Shown piece after piece: positions 1 to 11,015 of a stretch of DNA of 64,000 bases. Numbering within the stretch: the stretch's first letter is position 1; each line of letters begins with the position of its first letter. The stretch spans positions 4,602,501 to 4,666,500 of the forward strand of contig NC_066267.1 of the NCBI RefSeq assembly GCF_905404315.1, given 5' to 3'. This DNA comes from Leptidea sinapis (lineage: Eukaryota > Arthropoda > Insecta > Lepidoptera > Pieridae). Both the position numbers and the translations under genes were made by a program. The notes beneath the pieces were generated by a model. The model saw only the letters and a list, made by a program, of their open reading frames with translations, did no database searches and was not told where the DNA came from.

Positions 1-870
1 GCTGATCAGCGACTGCCTTTACGGTTTCCGTCAGGGTCGCTCAGCTGGTGATCTTCTTGCGTACCTCACCCATAAATGGGCGCAAGCGGTTGAGTCGAAG
101 GGAGATGCGATGAGTTTGGACATAGCGAAGGCCTTTGATCGGGTGTGGCATAAAGCGCTTATAGCGAAACTGCCATCCTATGGGCTTCCCGAGAAGTTGT
201 GCAAATGGGTCACTAGCTTTTTGGCTGATCGGAGTATCAAGGCTATTATCAACGATGCATGCTCCGACTTAAAACCCATAAACGCTGGTGTCCCGCAAGG
301 CTGCGTGCTATCCCCTACGCTGTTTCTTCTGCATATCCATTGATATGCAGAAGAATCATATCATTATATGCTGCAAATCAGCAATAGTCATTGCTATGCG
401 GATGACAGCACAGGGTATGCTTCCTACACCGGCCGTGCCAACATGTCCCGGGATAGCGTCGACGAGAACCGGAACAAACTTGTGTCTGAAATTGAGACTA
501 TGCTTTGCAAAGTCTCGGAATGGGGCCGATAAAATTTAGTCCAATTCAACCCCAAGAAGACACAAGTTTGTGCGTTCACCACTAAAAAGTCTCCCTTTGT
601 CGTATCCCCTCGATTCGAGATCACTCCTCTAACTGCCACAGGCTGTATTAGCATACTTGGCGTCGATATATCGAGCGACGTTCAGTTCCGTGGTCACTTG
701 GAAGAGAAGCCCAAACTGGCCTCTAAAAAGCTTGGTGTACTCAGTAAGGCGAGACAGTACTTCACTAAAAGCCACCGCCTGCAACTTTATAAGGCGCAAA
801 TTTGGCCTCACATGGAGTACTGTTCTCACCTCTGGGCGGGTGCTCCCCAGTACCAGCTTCTTCCGTTTTG
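1..870 (+). mobile_element. LINE-A copy 1, reverse transcriptase fragment, cut by window edge
   Basis: The translated frames show reverse-transcriptase blocks in order: YGFRQGRSAG, LDIAKAFDRVWHKAL at about 117-161, NAGVPQGCVLSPTLFL near 283-330 and CYADDS at 392-409, then a C-terminal region ending at HLWAGAPQYQL near 860. The frame is broken several times and a 14-base palindrome interrupts the YADD block. The group is Jockey/CR1-like by motif style; the exact clade cannot be settled here. It ends abruptly at about 865, next to a second copy, so the 3' part is missing. Confidence 0.9.
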
Positions 871-929
871 ATGTTAAACTTCAAAACAATTGTTAATTCA
901 TAATAGCCTGGGTATACTCTGAATAACTA

Positions 930-2300
930 AGGAGACAGTTCGGATTTGGCAAACTAAAGGCCTATTGCTATTACCTCCCTACTCTCCAAAATCATGGAGA
1001 GCATAATTAACCGCCAGCTCTTGGTATACCTTGAGGGTCACCAGATGATCAACGACCGGCAGTACGGCTTTCGCCATGGTCGGTCGACTGGCGATCTTCT
1101 GGTATACCTAGCACATAGATGGGCGGCGGCTATTGAAAGCAAGGGGAAAGGCCTGGCAGTTGGTCTGGATATAGCGAAGGCCTTTGATCGTGTATGGCAC
1201 AAGGCGCTCCTCGCAAAACTTCCATCATTTGGGCTTCCCGAGAGCTTATGCAAGTGGACCTCCAGCTTCCTCACTGGGCGCAGCATACAGGTCGTTATCG
1301 ACGGTTATTGCTTGAATCCCAAGCCCGTGAACGCTGGAGTGCCCCAAGGCTGTGTGCTATCTCCCACGCTGTTTCTTCTGCATATCAATGATATGTTGGA
1401 CACCGCCAACATGCATTGCTATGCAGACGACAGCACTGGTGATGCCGTATACACGGGCCATGCAGGTCTCTCTCGGGAAAACGTCAACCAGTGCCGGGAG
1501 AAACTTGTGTCTTCTATCGAGTCCTCTCTCGAGAAGGTCGCGGAATGGGGTAAGTTGAACCTTGTCCAATTTAACCCCCAGAAGACTTAAGTTTGCGCGT
1601 TTACCACTAAAAAAACCCCATTTACCGTATCACCGCTCTTCGAGAACACTTCCCTTAAAGCCTCGCCTAGTATCGGAGTACTGGGTCTCGAAATCTCAAG
1701 TAATTGCCAATTCCGTGGCCATCTGGAGGGCAAAGCCAAACTGGCTTCAAAGAAACTGGGCGTCATAAATAGAGCACGGCAATACTTCAAGCCGGCCCAC
1801 ATTCTAGCGCTCTACAAAGCGCAGGTCCGGCCTCACATGGAGTATTGCTGTCATCTCTGGTCTGGCGCACCCCAGTATCAGCTCGATCCATTTGACCGCG
1901 TGCAACGCAGAGCAGCTCGAATTGTCGGGGACCCAGTACTCTGTGAACGGCTGGATCACTTGGCGTTGCGTAGAGACGTCGCTTCATTGTGTGTCTTCTA
2001 CCGCATTTATCACGGGGAGTGTTCCGAAGAGCTTCCTGCCGCCGAATAAGACCTTCGCACGACACGCCACAAGTTACGATATCATCCCCACCATCTGGAT
2101 GTGTGGCGGTCCTCCACAGTGCGGTTTTCAAGGAGCTTTCTTTCGCGTACCACGAAGCTGTGGAATGAGCTTCCTTGTGCGGTGTTTCCGGGACGATACG
2201 GCATGGGTAGCTTCAAGAAAAGCGCGTACACCTTCCTTAAAGGCCGGCAACGCTCTTGTGATTCCTCTGGTGTTGCAGGAGAGTGTGGGTGGTTCTATTT
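930..2300 (+). mobile_element. LINE-A copy 2, reverse transcriptase through C-terminus
   Basis: A 5'-truncated copy of the same LINE family begins near 930. An open stretch at 994-1587 encodes 198 residues with YGFRHGRSTGDLL, LDIAKAFDRVWHKALLAKLP, AGVPQGCVLSPTLFLLHIND and CYADDS. It stops at a TAA where homologous copies have a Gln codon (CAA), so a single C-to-T change ended it. Reading continues downstream in broken frames to the C-terminal region with LYKAQVRPHMEYCCHLW and TTKLWNELPCAVFPGRY at 1801-2200. A small deletion near 2033 removes a few residues before PAAE. The usual 3' end is lost at about 2297. Confidence 0.92.
994..1590 (+). pseudogene. LINE-A reverse transcriptase, longest open segment
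   Basis: This 198-residue open segment carries the fingers and palm of a non-LTR reverse transcriptase, including the first catalytic Asp in LDIAKAFD and the YADD pair. The endonuclease domain and the thumb are absent from the frame: the 5' part was never inserted, and the 3' part lies behind a nonsense mutation. The first Met at 994 lies inside the domain and is not a true start. Confidence 0.85.
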
Positions 2301-2427
2301 ATGCAGTTAATACAAAAACACGTGTGCTAACTACAAATATGTTAATAATAATATTATATTGTGACATTAACTCTAAAAAATAAAGAAATTTGTTTACTGT
2401 TATTTTATAATTATAATATATTCTCAC

Positions 2428-2537
2428 ATTAAGATGTTAAATCTCATTTGACCAGTAATTGCACTAGCTACGGCGCCCTTCAGACCGAAACACAGTAATG
2501 TTTAGACATTACTGTTTCACGGCAGAAATAGGCGCCA
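2428..2537 (-). repeat. SINE-like A-tailed repeat, internal fragment
   Basis: The segment matches the inner part of a short repeat found about ten times in the window, with the shared words ACTAGCTACGGCGCCCTTCA and a small hairpin around GTAATG...CATTAC. It lies in the orientation whose A-rich tail would be to the left. Both ends are lost; an ATA-type microsatellite follows. Confidence 0.7.
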
Positions 2538-3140
2538 AATATAATAATAATAATATAATATAATATGGTACAACATGTTTACAGATCATAATCTCGGCGA
2601 ACCCTCTCCTCAGCTTCAACTCATTTCTTCCCAAAATTCCAGGAATATTTAATTCAAAGTAAAATTTCTATAAGCTGGAAGAATAAACAGAAATGCTATA
2701 ATTAATGAGAAACAGGTGATAAAATCAAGCATATAAACCTTATTCACAGAATCATTTCTTATTTTCGAGACCTTCAATTTTCGTTCATTTTGTAGGTGAT
2801 TTCATATTAAAGATACCTCGAGAGATAGACATTATACAGGCTGCTACTGGAATTTAATTAATTTGTGTTTCAATTACTTTAATCTTGTTTTGGATTCGAG
2901 CTTTATGAAATTAATAATCATTTTAACGAGAGACTCACAAAATATGAAACTCTTGATAAATGCAACAAATCCTTATCAACTTCTTATTTATGATATTATA
3001 AGTTATTTTAAGTGAAGATATTCTGATTTAAAAGATTTATTGATTGAAATGAATAGTTACAAAAAATCTTCAAATTTCACATTTCCACTCTCTTACATAA
3101 TCTTACGTAACTTTCAACAATCGTATTAGAAATGGACTTA
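2538..3140. other. AT-rich stretch without recognised feature
   Basis: A short (ATA/ATAA)n run at about 2540-2567 follows the repeat fragment. The rest is AT-rich sequence with no open frame of note and no match to other parts of the window. Confidence 0.5.
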
Positions 3141-3357
3141 GTTAAGCAGAAAGGACTCAAACCACACTTTGGTAAAAATAGAGTTAAGTAAGCCTACTCC
3201 TGAAGGTCGAATCTGTCATGAAGTGAAAACCCTATTATCAAGATATACATGGAAACTGTGCTTATGGATATTTATATGCAAGATTATTTAGAGATGAAAC
3301 TTCAAATGCCTATAATTCAAAAGTGCCTTTGTGTGGTTTGAGTCCTTCCTGCTTAAC
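3141..3357. mobile_element. MITE, 217 bp, 28-bp inverted ends, TA target
   Basis: The left end GTTAAGCAGAAAGGACTCAA and the following CCACAC are repeated inverted at 3330-3357 with one mismatch (A/G). The element is flanked by TA on both sides (3139-3140 and 3358-3359), the target duplication of Tc1/mariner elements. There is no coding capacity. A non-autonomous DNA transposon is the simplest reading; its autonomous partner is not in the window. Confidence 0.8.
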
Positions 3358-3359
3358 TA

Positions 3360-4300
3360 TGTCTAAATAAACGACGCGTCTGTCAAAATGCAATTCATTA
3401 CGAAATTAAAGTATTCAAATTTTAAATAAAAAAACAACGTGTTTATGTTAAATTCCCATAACTTACATAGGTACGAGAACGTTTATTAGAATTGAATGAT
3501 GTATGATTTTTTTAATTATGTTTATTTTGCGTTTCTTATCGATCATACAAAATAAGTGAAATAATTATCAAATATCAATGTCCACATACCTTTACGAAAA
3601 AATTTGCAACGATGCATACTAAGAGCTTCAAATTATGAATGAAATGAAAAATATGTCACTATATTACTTTCATTGATTATTATGTCCTTTGAGTAACTTA
3701 GTGTAAGTTCGGCAACGTCGCTAAGATTAGGACTTGGCATACTGGTTACAATGAAGACACAATGTACATTTAAAAGCATTTTAACACCCATAATATTTTG
3801 CATTTTAGAACACATGTGTCTTGGACGTATATCACCCTAAAGTTATGGGAATACAAAATAAACACGTGTAAAGAAGTTGTCAATGTTTCTAACAACAAGG
3901 AGTCCCTATTCAAATTGAAATTGAATATAGTAAGTGAACCAGCCCCTGTTCTTAAAATTCTTACTTTCTCTTCTAGTTTTTAGACACGCGATTATTACAA
4001 ACCTCAAAACTGGAAACTCTCACCAAGCCTTAAGCATATTTACGGATCTTCACTTTAAAAGACCATGCTCAAGTGGATTATCTAAGATCATGTGGGATGA
4101 TGAACTCTTATCAAGTAGTGACCATGCTTGATAAAAAAAATCAAACAAAAATTGTCGTTATTCCCCTACATTATAATTTATTTTCGCAAAACTACAGCAC
4201 CCTATGCACGCTCGTAGTTGAACTGAATTTGAAGTCACAAATGCTTATGTCGAGCAAACGAACAGGGCTTTGGTCTCTTTCAAATTATTCGGTTAATTTT
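3360..4300. other. AT-rich stretch without recognised gene
   Basis: Short open frames of 60-80 residues occur on both strands but show no domain, no codon bias and no splice pattern. No repeat shared with the rest of the window was found. Confidence 0.5.
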
Positions 4301-5285
4301 GATTTATTTATTTATTAAGAAAACAAACAGATACATCACTATAGTACAAATAAAGTTAAATAAATATACAAATTACAATATTAGATATATCCTAGAACAG
4401 TTTCACTGAGAACACAAAAGAATACAATTTTACATACATGACATCAGAACGATAGGATAAGTAAACAATAGAATATTTAGGCGAATACACAGTATTATAT
4501 AAATAAAGACACAGACAGGGATATAATAATGAATAAAGATACAAGGTTTAAGGTAAGGACAGTAATTGTTGTTTTAACTGAGTCTTAAATGAAGCAGTAG
4601 AGGAGTGCGAAAACAGGTCGACATTAATGTGAGACTCCAATGATGAACACATTCTGTGAAGAGGCGCGCGAAACCCACTATTGGTTCTAGGAGTCGGTAG
4701 GTTGAAAGTTCGGTGCGTGCGTAAAGACCTGGCAGTAACATTGAATGGCAAAAGCTCGAGAAGTTCAGGACAAGCTAGTTCATTCACACATATTTTTCTT
4801 AAGGTGACACAGTCTATTAAGTGACGTCTTTGGCTAAGTGAAAGTTAATTGTATGTTTTTAAAAGTTCATTGTAGTTAGCCCTACCACAATTCATACGAT
4901 AGTTTAAAATGCGTAAGAATTTCTTTTGTACAGCCTCCAGCTGCGTAACATATATAGCATAATGGGGATTCCAGATTGGACAGGCATATTCCAACTGAGA
5001 CTGCACGAGCGTTTTATAAAGGTAAATATATGTGGCTTTATCTTTGAAAGGTCTGGTGACACGGGTTATGAAGCCTAACATTCGGTAAGCTTTATTAATA
5101 ATTATGCTCACATGCTTGTCCAAGGTTAGTTTAGGGTCAAGAAGGACCCCAAGATCCCTGACAGAGTGAACAGATTCAAGGGCATGATCTCCAAGGGTGA
5201 GGTTGGACGTGATTATATTATGGGTGTTTCTAGTAAAGATGACATGCTGACACTTAGAAGACGAGCATATTGTTAAATATAAAAT
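4300..5285 (-). mobile_element. LINE-E 3' half: RT thumb region and 3' tail
   Basis: Two minus-strand frames join across a frameshift near 4850. The first (5280-4845) includes HVSIIINKAYRMLGFITRVT and LVQSQLEYACPIWNPHYA, the thumb and C-terminal blocks of Jockey/CR1-type reverse transcriptases. The second (4787-4548) ends with SFKTQLKQQLLSL. Upstream words read VRDLGVLLDPKL, the block just after the palm. The 3' end carries an (AAATA)n-like tail at about 4303-4318. The 5' part with the catalytic motifs is missing, so this is a dead 5'-truncated copy. Confidence 0.82.
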
Positions 5286-5739
5286 ACAAATCGGCTTTAA
5301 CTATTACAAACCGTTAAATTTAATATAATATGGTCCAAGATTTGTAAATGAAGGTTAACATTTTTTATGCTAGGTACTATGTTTTACAATCTATACGAAA
5401 CTAAATTTTAATTACAAATATGGCGTTGTTTAAAAGCGAAACCGTAAAGAACGTTACGCAATAGTCTACAACAAATGGTTAACAAATTGGTGGGAAATTT
5501 AAGCTGCCAGTACGTGTACAAGTTAACGCATAAATTGGATAAAGTTTGAAATCGTTTTAAACGTGACCTGAATATTTAAGCGCTTGTAATTTCTACGGGG
5601 CTGCAAAATGTTTACATAACATAATCTTTTAATGACTTCATGATTTGTACAAGCCGTAATAAATTTTGCACAAGTTTTCTTCCTAACATTACCTGTTATC
5701 CTGCCTTCAATATTAGGGGTTAAAGTATGAAATTGTCGG
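5286..5739. other. AT-rich stretch without recognised feature
   Basis: No open frame, repeat or splice pattern was found between the LINE-E copy and the mariner remnant. Confidence 0.4.
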
Positions 5740-6690
5740 TATGTACTGAAAAATTTAAATTCGTTTTTTTATTTAACATATTTATTTGATCAAAATAATT
5801 ACCATCATTGCTGTGATCTAAAAGGAAGGTTATTTATGCCTTTGCGATAGAACTGTGGTGACCTAGATTCGACAAACTGTGTGAAAGCATTTTGTACTGC
5901 CTCCTGAGAGTAAAAATTTTTTGGCACGTAGAAAATTATAAAATCATGAAAAAATTGTAGTCCCTTGGAGCAAGGTCTGGCGAATACTGAAGGTCACGAA
6001 TAGTTTCTAATTGCAGTTCCTGTACGGTTTCTCGTGCTGTATAAGGTCTTGCGTTATCACGGAGCAATAATGGTTAAGCAATAATAAGATCGATTTACAA
6101 GTCGGGGCTGTTTCACTGTTAGTTTTGCTATCATTGTTCGTAGTTCAGTACAGTATACATCTGCAACCAGATGGAAGAAAGCTATAGTGAATAACACTAT
6201 GTTGAGACCACAAAACAGTTATCATTACCTTTTTATTGGTAAGTTTTGCTTTAGGACACTGTTGCAGCATTTGACTTGTGGTCAGCCATTGCATTTTTCG
6301 CTTACAGTTACCGTAAAGAATCCGCTTTTCATCGCATGTCATAATTCGATCCAATATATTTCTTTATTTTTGTATTGATTCAATAAGGCAACACAAGTTT
6401 CAACACGCGTTTCTGTCTGCAGAGCAGTCAAAACATGAGGCACCCATTATTCATATTTTATTTGATTTGACGCAAATGCGACAATATTGTTGGTTAAGTA
6501 ACTAAAAACCATTCCGCTAATTTGTGGGTAGTTTGGCTCGGATCAATGATCGATGACAAAACTGTAATCAGCGACTCAACTACTACGCCTATGTCTGCAA
6601 TATTATTTTCGGTACCGTAACGTGTATTTCATGGCGACAAATATTTATAAAGCAGTTCCAAGGGTACTCCAGATTTTACTTAAAAAACAC
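5740..6690 (-). mobile_element. Mariner (DD34D) transposase remnant
   Basis: Read on the minus strand, the frames carry mariner transposase words in order: WVPHVLT near 6440, RIMTCDEKRILYGN at about 6355-6310 with the first catalytic Asp, VLWSQHSVIHYSFL near 6215-6180, and LLQGTTIFSFYNFL-like sequence near 5950. Stops and frameshifts break it throughout and the second and third catalytic residues cannot be placed with certainty. The wording is closest to the cecropia-type mariners. Terminal repeats were not found, so the limits are approximate. Confidence 0.75.
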
Positions 6691-6768
6691 GTCCAATCGT
6701 AACTGCTATTTTTGAAAAATACTGACCAAAAGTATAATTTGGCCAATATTCGTAAAAATAATATATTT

Positions 6769-6868
6769 GTTTGAAGGTCATAAGTATGTTATGTATGTTA
6801 TAGAAGTATGTTTGAAGGTCATAAATATGTTATGTATGTTATAACAGTATGTTTTAAGGTCATAAGTC
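6769..6868. repeat. Tandem repeat, 41-bp unit, about 2.4 copies
   Basis: The unit begins TTGAAGGTCATAAGTATGTT and recurs at about 6812 and 6853 with a few changes. It lies in non-coding AT-rich DNA just beyond the mariner remnant. No function is suggested. Confidence 0.75.
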
Positions 6869-6869
6869 T

Positions 6870-7419
6870 TACGTTAATACTACGTATGTTTTTAAAAGAC
6901 TTCATGTTTCACGCGTGCCGAAATATTTATTTATTTGAAAATATAATGAACCAAACCTTTACATTTTCAACACGAAATGTAACAAGTTCTTACTACTGCT
7001 ACACTGGAAATAATTTAACCTTAATTGCAATTAAGCTTTGTCGAGGAATAAGTTCCTTAATTGAGTTGCGTATAAAGTTTAGCTTTCCAGAGTAGTAAGT
7101 GGATAGATATTCCTAAATTCGCGTTTTTTTTTTCAAGAAGAAATTATAAAGAGAGATTCAGTGAAGTGTTGATTTGTTTGATATTTGACGCTGGCAGCGC
7201 AAATAATAACAATTAAGCACTAACTTCCCACTCATAAAACAGAAGTTCTAACTCAATTAAAAAGTTTACATAATCCGTATAAGCTTAATAGTAATAAAAT
7301 CGAATATATATACAACTAATTTCAAGAACAACGTCCTTATTCTTTAGCAAACGATAGTAAAGCCTTTAATTTCAAATTCATAAAACTCTTCACTTTGCTA
7401 TTGGCAAAAAACTAAATTC
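6870..7419. other. AT-rich stretch without recognised feature
   Basis: A 95-residue open frame at 6808-7095 overlaps the tandem repeat; it is low-complexity and shows no domain, so it is not called a gene. The remainder holds nothing recognisable. Confidence 0.4.
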
Positions 7420-7760
7420 AATATTATAATCATGAAAACGCTTCTTCACACACGGTCAACAAAACTAAGTAATTTTTAGCTTCCGAAAAAGTACAACTCG
7501 TCACCCATCCTGCACATAGCCCCGACCTAGCACCCTGTGATTTCTATATTTTCCCCAAAATCAAAGATTTGGACAGGTTTCACTTTTAACAATTCCGAAG
7601 AGGCAGCGATAGTGTTTAATCGGTACGAAGAAAACATGCCTTCAGGTCATCCTGTTTTAAAAAATGGTTCAATCGCATGAAAAAATGTTTAAATGTAAAG
7701 GAGAGGATTTTGAAAAGCAATAAACATAATATTTTTGTTTTTTACTGTGACCAACGTATA
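7420..7760 (+). mobile_element. Mariner (DD34D) transposase C-terminal fragment
   Basis: The plus strand reads SPDLAPCDFYIFPKIKDL-like sequence at about 7512-7570, holding the third catalytic Asp of mariner in the CDF context, followed by FNNSEEAAIVFNRYEENMPS and a basic end near GEDFEKQ. It is the same subfamily as the copy at 23653-24594. The N-terminal two thirds are missing; a degraded terminal repeat may lie near 7745-7757. Confidence 0.75.
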
Positions 7761-7761
7761 C

Positions 7762-7845
7762 ATACATTACATTATCAAGAATATATTGAGGAGCAACAGT
7801 CGAGATGTTAATTTCTTTAAATTTTGCTCTCAATTATTCTTACTT
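7762..7845 (-). mobile_element. LINE-B scrap
   Basis: The 80 bases match LINE-B at 41270-41350 in the same orientation, with AATATATTGAGGAGCAACAG against the corresponding segment. They encode part of the region near the LINE-B C-terminus (INILTVASQY in the better copy). A truncated scrap wedged between a mariner tail and a LINE-A 3' end. Confidence 0.7.
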
Positions 7846-7901
7846 ATTCTATACTTTCTTTTATGTTTCTATACTTATATATTTCATATTTCTGTATGGA
7901 C

Positions 7902-8825
7902 CTTTTTTTTATGGAATAAAAGGACAAACGAGCGTACGGGTCACCTGGTGTTAAGTGATCACCGCCGCCCACATTCTTTTGCAACACCAGAGACTCACAA
8001 GAGCGTTGCCGGCCTTTAAGGAAGGTGTACGCGCTTTTTTTGAAGGTACCCATGTCGTATCGTCCCGGAATCACCGCACAAGGAAGCATTCCACAGCTTT
8101 GTAGTACGAGGAAGAAATCTCCTTGAAAATCGCACTGTGGAGGACCGCCACACATCCAGATGGTGGGGATGATATCCTAACTTGTGGCGTGTCGTGCGAA
8201 GGTAGAATTCGGCGGCAGGAATCAGGTTAAACAGCTCTTCGGAACACTCTCCGTGATAAATGCGGTAGAAGACACTCAATGAAGCGACGTCTCTACGCAA
8301 CGCCAAGAGATCCAGCCGTTCACAGAACACTGGGTCCCCGATAATTCAAGCTGCTCCAGCTGCTCTGCGTTGCGCGCGGTCAAATGGATCGAGCTGATAC
8401 TGGGGTGCGCCAGACCAGAGATGACAGCAATACTCCATATGTGGCCGGACCTGCGCTAGAATGTGGGCCAGCTTGAAGTATAGCCGTGCTCTATTAATGA
8501 CCCCCAGCTTCTTGGAAGCCAATTTGGCTTTGCCCTCCAGATGGCCACGGAATCGGCAATCGCTCGAGATTTCGAGAACCCAGTATTTCGATACTAGGCG
8601 AGGCTTTAAGGGAAGTGTTGTCGAAGAGCGGTGATAGGGCACATGGGGTTTTTTTAGTGGTAAACGCGCAAACTTGAGTCTTCTGGACAAGGTTCTATTT
8701 ACCCCATTCCACGACCTTCTCAAGAGAGGACTCGATAGAAGACACAAGTTTCTCCCGGCATTGGTCGACGATTTCCCGAGAGAAACCTACATGGCCCGTG
8801 TATAAGGCATGGGACCTTCTTTTAA
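7902..8825 (-). mobile_element. LINE-A copy 3, 3' part with poly(A) end
   Basis: On the minus strand the frames run from the region after the YADD block (LVSSIESSLEKV-like, 8770-8700) through LASKKLGVINRARLYFKLAH and MEYCCHLWSGAPQYQLDPFD to LALRRDVASLSVFYRIYHGE, TTRHKLGYHPHHLDVWRSST and the C-terminus. The 3' end is complete: GTGATCACTTAACACCAGGT, then a short end closing in CCATAAAAAAAA at about 7915-7902. The 5' end breaks off at about 8820. Frameshifts and a 30-base deletion near 8455 make it non-functional. Confidence 0.9.
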
Positions 8826-9219
8826 ATTCTACCTTCAAGCTACTACTAAATATCAAGAATCAATTATTTATTTCATAATTTCCGTTTCATTGCAAAAAGT
8901 TAAAAAATAAAAGTAAGTGTGCTATTCTACGCACAACCGTATTATATTGTCGTCACGCCTGAACCATTCGTATACAAGAAGGATTTTTATGTTACTATAA
9001 AGTAGAACCATAACGGATAGAAGCACTTTATGGTAACAGCAAAGTGACGGTCACACATAATATTATTTTATGTAAATATATATTTAACACACTTATCGAG
9101 TATTAAAAAAAAATGGATTACCTACCACAATAATATGTGTCTGAGTATCCAAGTATTTTAGATTTCCAAAACATTTCTTGTGCATCTTTCATATATTATA
9201 ATATATATTATTATTTTAT
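8826..9219. other. AT-rich stretch without recognised feature
   Basis: No open frame, inverted repeat or match to other parts of the window was seen. Confidence 0.4.
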
Positions 9220-9385
9220 GAAAAATAAGGGACGAGACGAGCAGTACGTTCAGTTAATGGTAATTGATACGCCCTGCCAATTACAATGCAATGCCGCTCA
9301 CGATTCTTGAAAATCCCCAAAAGTTCTGAGCAGCACTAAAATTGCGCGCGTCACCTTGAGACATACGATTTAGGCCTTTGGTTTA
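9220..9385 (-). repeat. SINE-like A-tailed repeat, 3' part
   Basis: Begins at the A-tail side with AATAAGGGACGAGACGAGCA, then GGTAATTGATACGCCCTGCC, then the two arms of the internal hairpin (ATGCCGCTCA... and ...TGAGCAGCACT). Homology stops after GTCACCTTGAGACATA. The hairpin arms differ by a few bases from the other copies. Confidence 0.8.
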
Positions 9386-9389
9386 GCTA

Positions 9390-9600
9390 CACATATTACC
9401 ATTAACCCGGCCCCAGGGAATATGGAGTCACCTTCTGTTATCCACTGGGGCAATTCCTGGCCGTCGCGTCCATGTAGCGGTTGTGGGCACTACTTGTTCC
9501 AGTAGGCCGAAACAATGTCTGTGGCCGAGTTCGGTCAGGGACCCAGTCCCACGGGGTATAACGTGGAACCTATGACCGTCTACTGCCTGATAGATTTCTA
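9390..9600. other. GC-richer unidentified segment
   Basis: This 200-base stretch is clearly richer in G and C than its surroundings and contains words such as GGCCGTCGCGTCCATGTAGC. It directly follows the SINE-like fragment. No long open frame exists, although short frames on the minus strand read like broken coding sequence. It may be an unrecognised element fragment. Confidence 0.35.
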
Positions 9601-9723
9601 TTTCTATATAACTTATTATTATACTCTAACTTATTTAAGTTTGCAAGTATAAAATCTTAACACACACGCAAATTGGAACATTTATTTTTTCATTATTATT
9701 GTTGGATGAAATCATAAATTAAG

Positions 9724-9871
9724 GATTGGTCTCCACTGCGTTCCAACTACATACCGCACTACCTAAGAACAACAGCTTTTTTATTGCTGACTCGAGTACG
9801 CTTGGGCGTGGTATTGGTTGCCGCACTTTGCGACTACGCTTGGTTGGAGCGCAGCGGAGACCAGTACTTAT
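9724..9871. mobile_element. MITE with inverted ends
   Basis: The left end ATTGGTCTCCACTGCGTTCC reappears inverted at 9848-9870 as GGAGCGCAGCGGAGACCAGT. About 24 bases pair with a few mismatches. The element is about 148 bp with no coding capacity. A second partial copy lies at 11167-11212. Confidence 0.75.
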
Positions 9872-10589
9872 TTTAAAGATGACATTTTCATTGTAGTTAT
9901 TGATAATTTGACATTGCTATATCTATTGCTACATTATTATTCCCCTTGCAAACCATTCGGAGCTTATCGACACGGCTGATCGCTCTTGTTTTTGTTTGTT
10001 GCCATTTTGGGGATTCTCTTCCATCAAAGCCTTTTGCGAATATGTGATTCGACCAATTTCAAACCACAACGAGGTATCGAACGATGTGATAAAATGTAAA
10101 TTACTTTTGTGAGCATTATTCTAATGGAATTCCCCTGTTCGTTTTTATAAATATAGAACAAAGATATTCTCCTTAGTTTCTACAGGTTATCTTAGAGACG
10201 GGAATAAGAAAATACAAAGATATAAAATATAAAGATACTTATTAAAGTATATTAACGCGAGCTAATTCGCGGTAGGAGTTGTTAGTATTATTTTATATAT
10301 TTAGAGCTTTATTTCCTTACATCAATACATTTAGGTATTTACTTATAAAAAGTAGTAATTTGTAATATATCACTATTTTAAATAGAAGTATTTTGTAAGT
10401 GTTATTATTTGTTATTTTCGATATGAGTACCGCCTTTAGGGTTTTCATTAATGTCCACTCGTTCCTGTCTCTTGCAATTGCAAGAGTAGCATACGTGGTT
10501 ATAAATTTATAACACCATCTTATATAAGCATATATGCAGCCAAGTTATCCCGACCGAAATATCAACCATTACTTGGGGTTTCGGTAACT
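9872..10589. other. AT-rich stretch without recognised feature
   Basis: No gene, repeat or splice pattern was found. Open frames are short and AT-biased. Confidence 0.4.
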
Positions 10590-11015
10590 CTAGGTGCGTA
10601 GATAGTACTTTGTACATTCTCCGCGCCTCTGGGCCCAACGGGCCACATGTCTTGACACTAAACGGCACAAAGACTTAAGACTAACTGAGGCCGACATATT
10701 TACGACGTTTGCTTCTTCGGCAGTCGAAGAGAAGGAGCCAGATAGTTGACTCAAGTCGCGTCCCATAGGAGCGCCCTTACCCAAACCACTAGGGTAAGTC
10801 CATCAGGACGCTTGCCATCGCAGCTAATAATATTAATACCATTTGGCTCTAAAATAGCTGGTATATTAAGAGCGGCAACTGCTATGCAAAAGACGTCATT
10901 AATTCTGGCATGACGACTGATACAGCCTGCTCATCTAAGGCACAGGCCCGTGATGCCCAAAAGCATCTGGGTACGTGCACGCCTTATCGCCATTGATGTG
11001 GTTCGTTTAATATAT
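10590..11015 (-). mobile_element. C-terminal domain of a LINE-like element (KRPDGLTL type)
   Basis: On the minus strand the frames read EPNGINIISCDGKRPDGLTL and VVWVRALLWDAT at 10860-10750, then after frameshifts AEEAN, RRKYVGLS, VFVPFSVKTCGPLGPEARRM at 10735-10600. I recognise this order (RPDG, WDVT, AAE, KY, FVP.A.ETLGPW) as the region that follows the reverse transcriptase in a group of invertebrate LINE-like elements. The spacing of RPDG and WDxT recalls a PD-(D/E)XK nuclease core, which is inference. The RT domain itself is missing and the frame is broken. Confidence 0.65.

Noticed and set aside
4548..5123. Two separate host genes on the minus strand
   Set aside because: Their words match consecutive LINE reverse-transcriptase C-terminal blocks, separated by one frameshift.
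6769..6868. CRISPR-like array
   Set aside because: The 41-base units abut without unique spacers and the setting is an insect genome; it is a simple tandem repeat.
7844..8747. Three host genes with PHMEYCCHLW-like words
   Set aside because: They are broken frames of one LINE-A copy.
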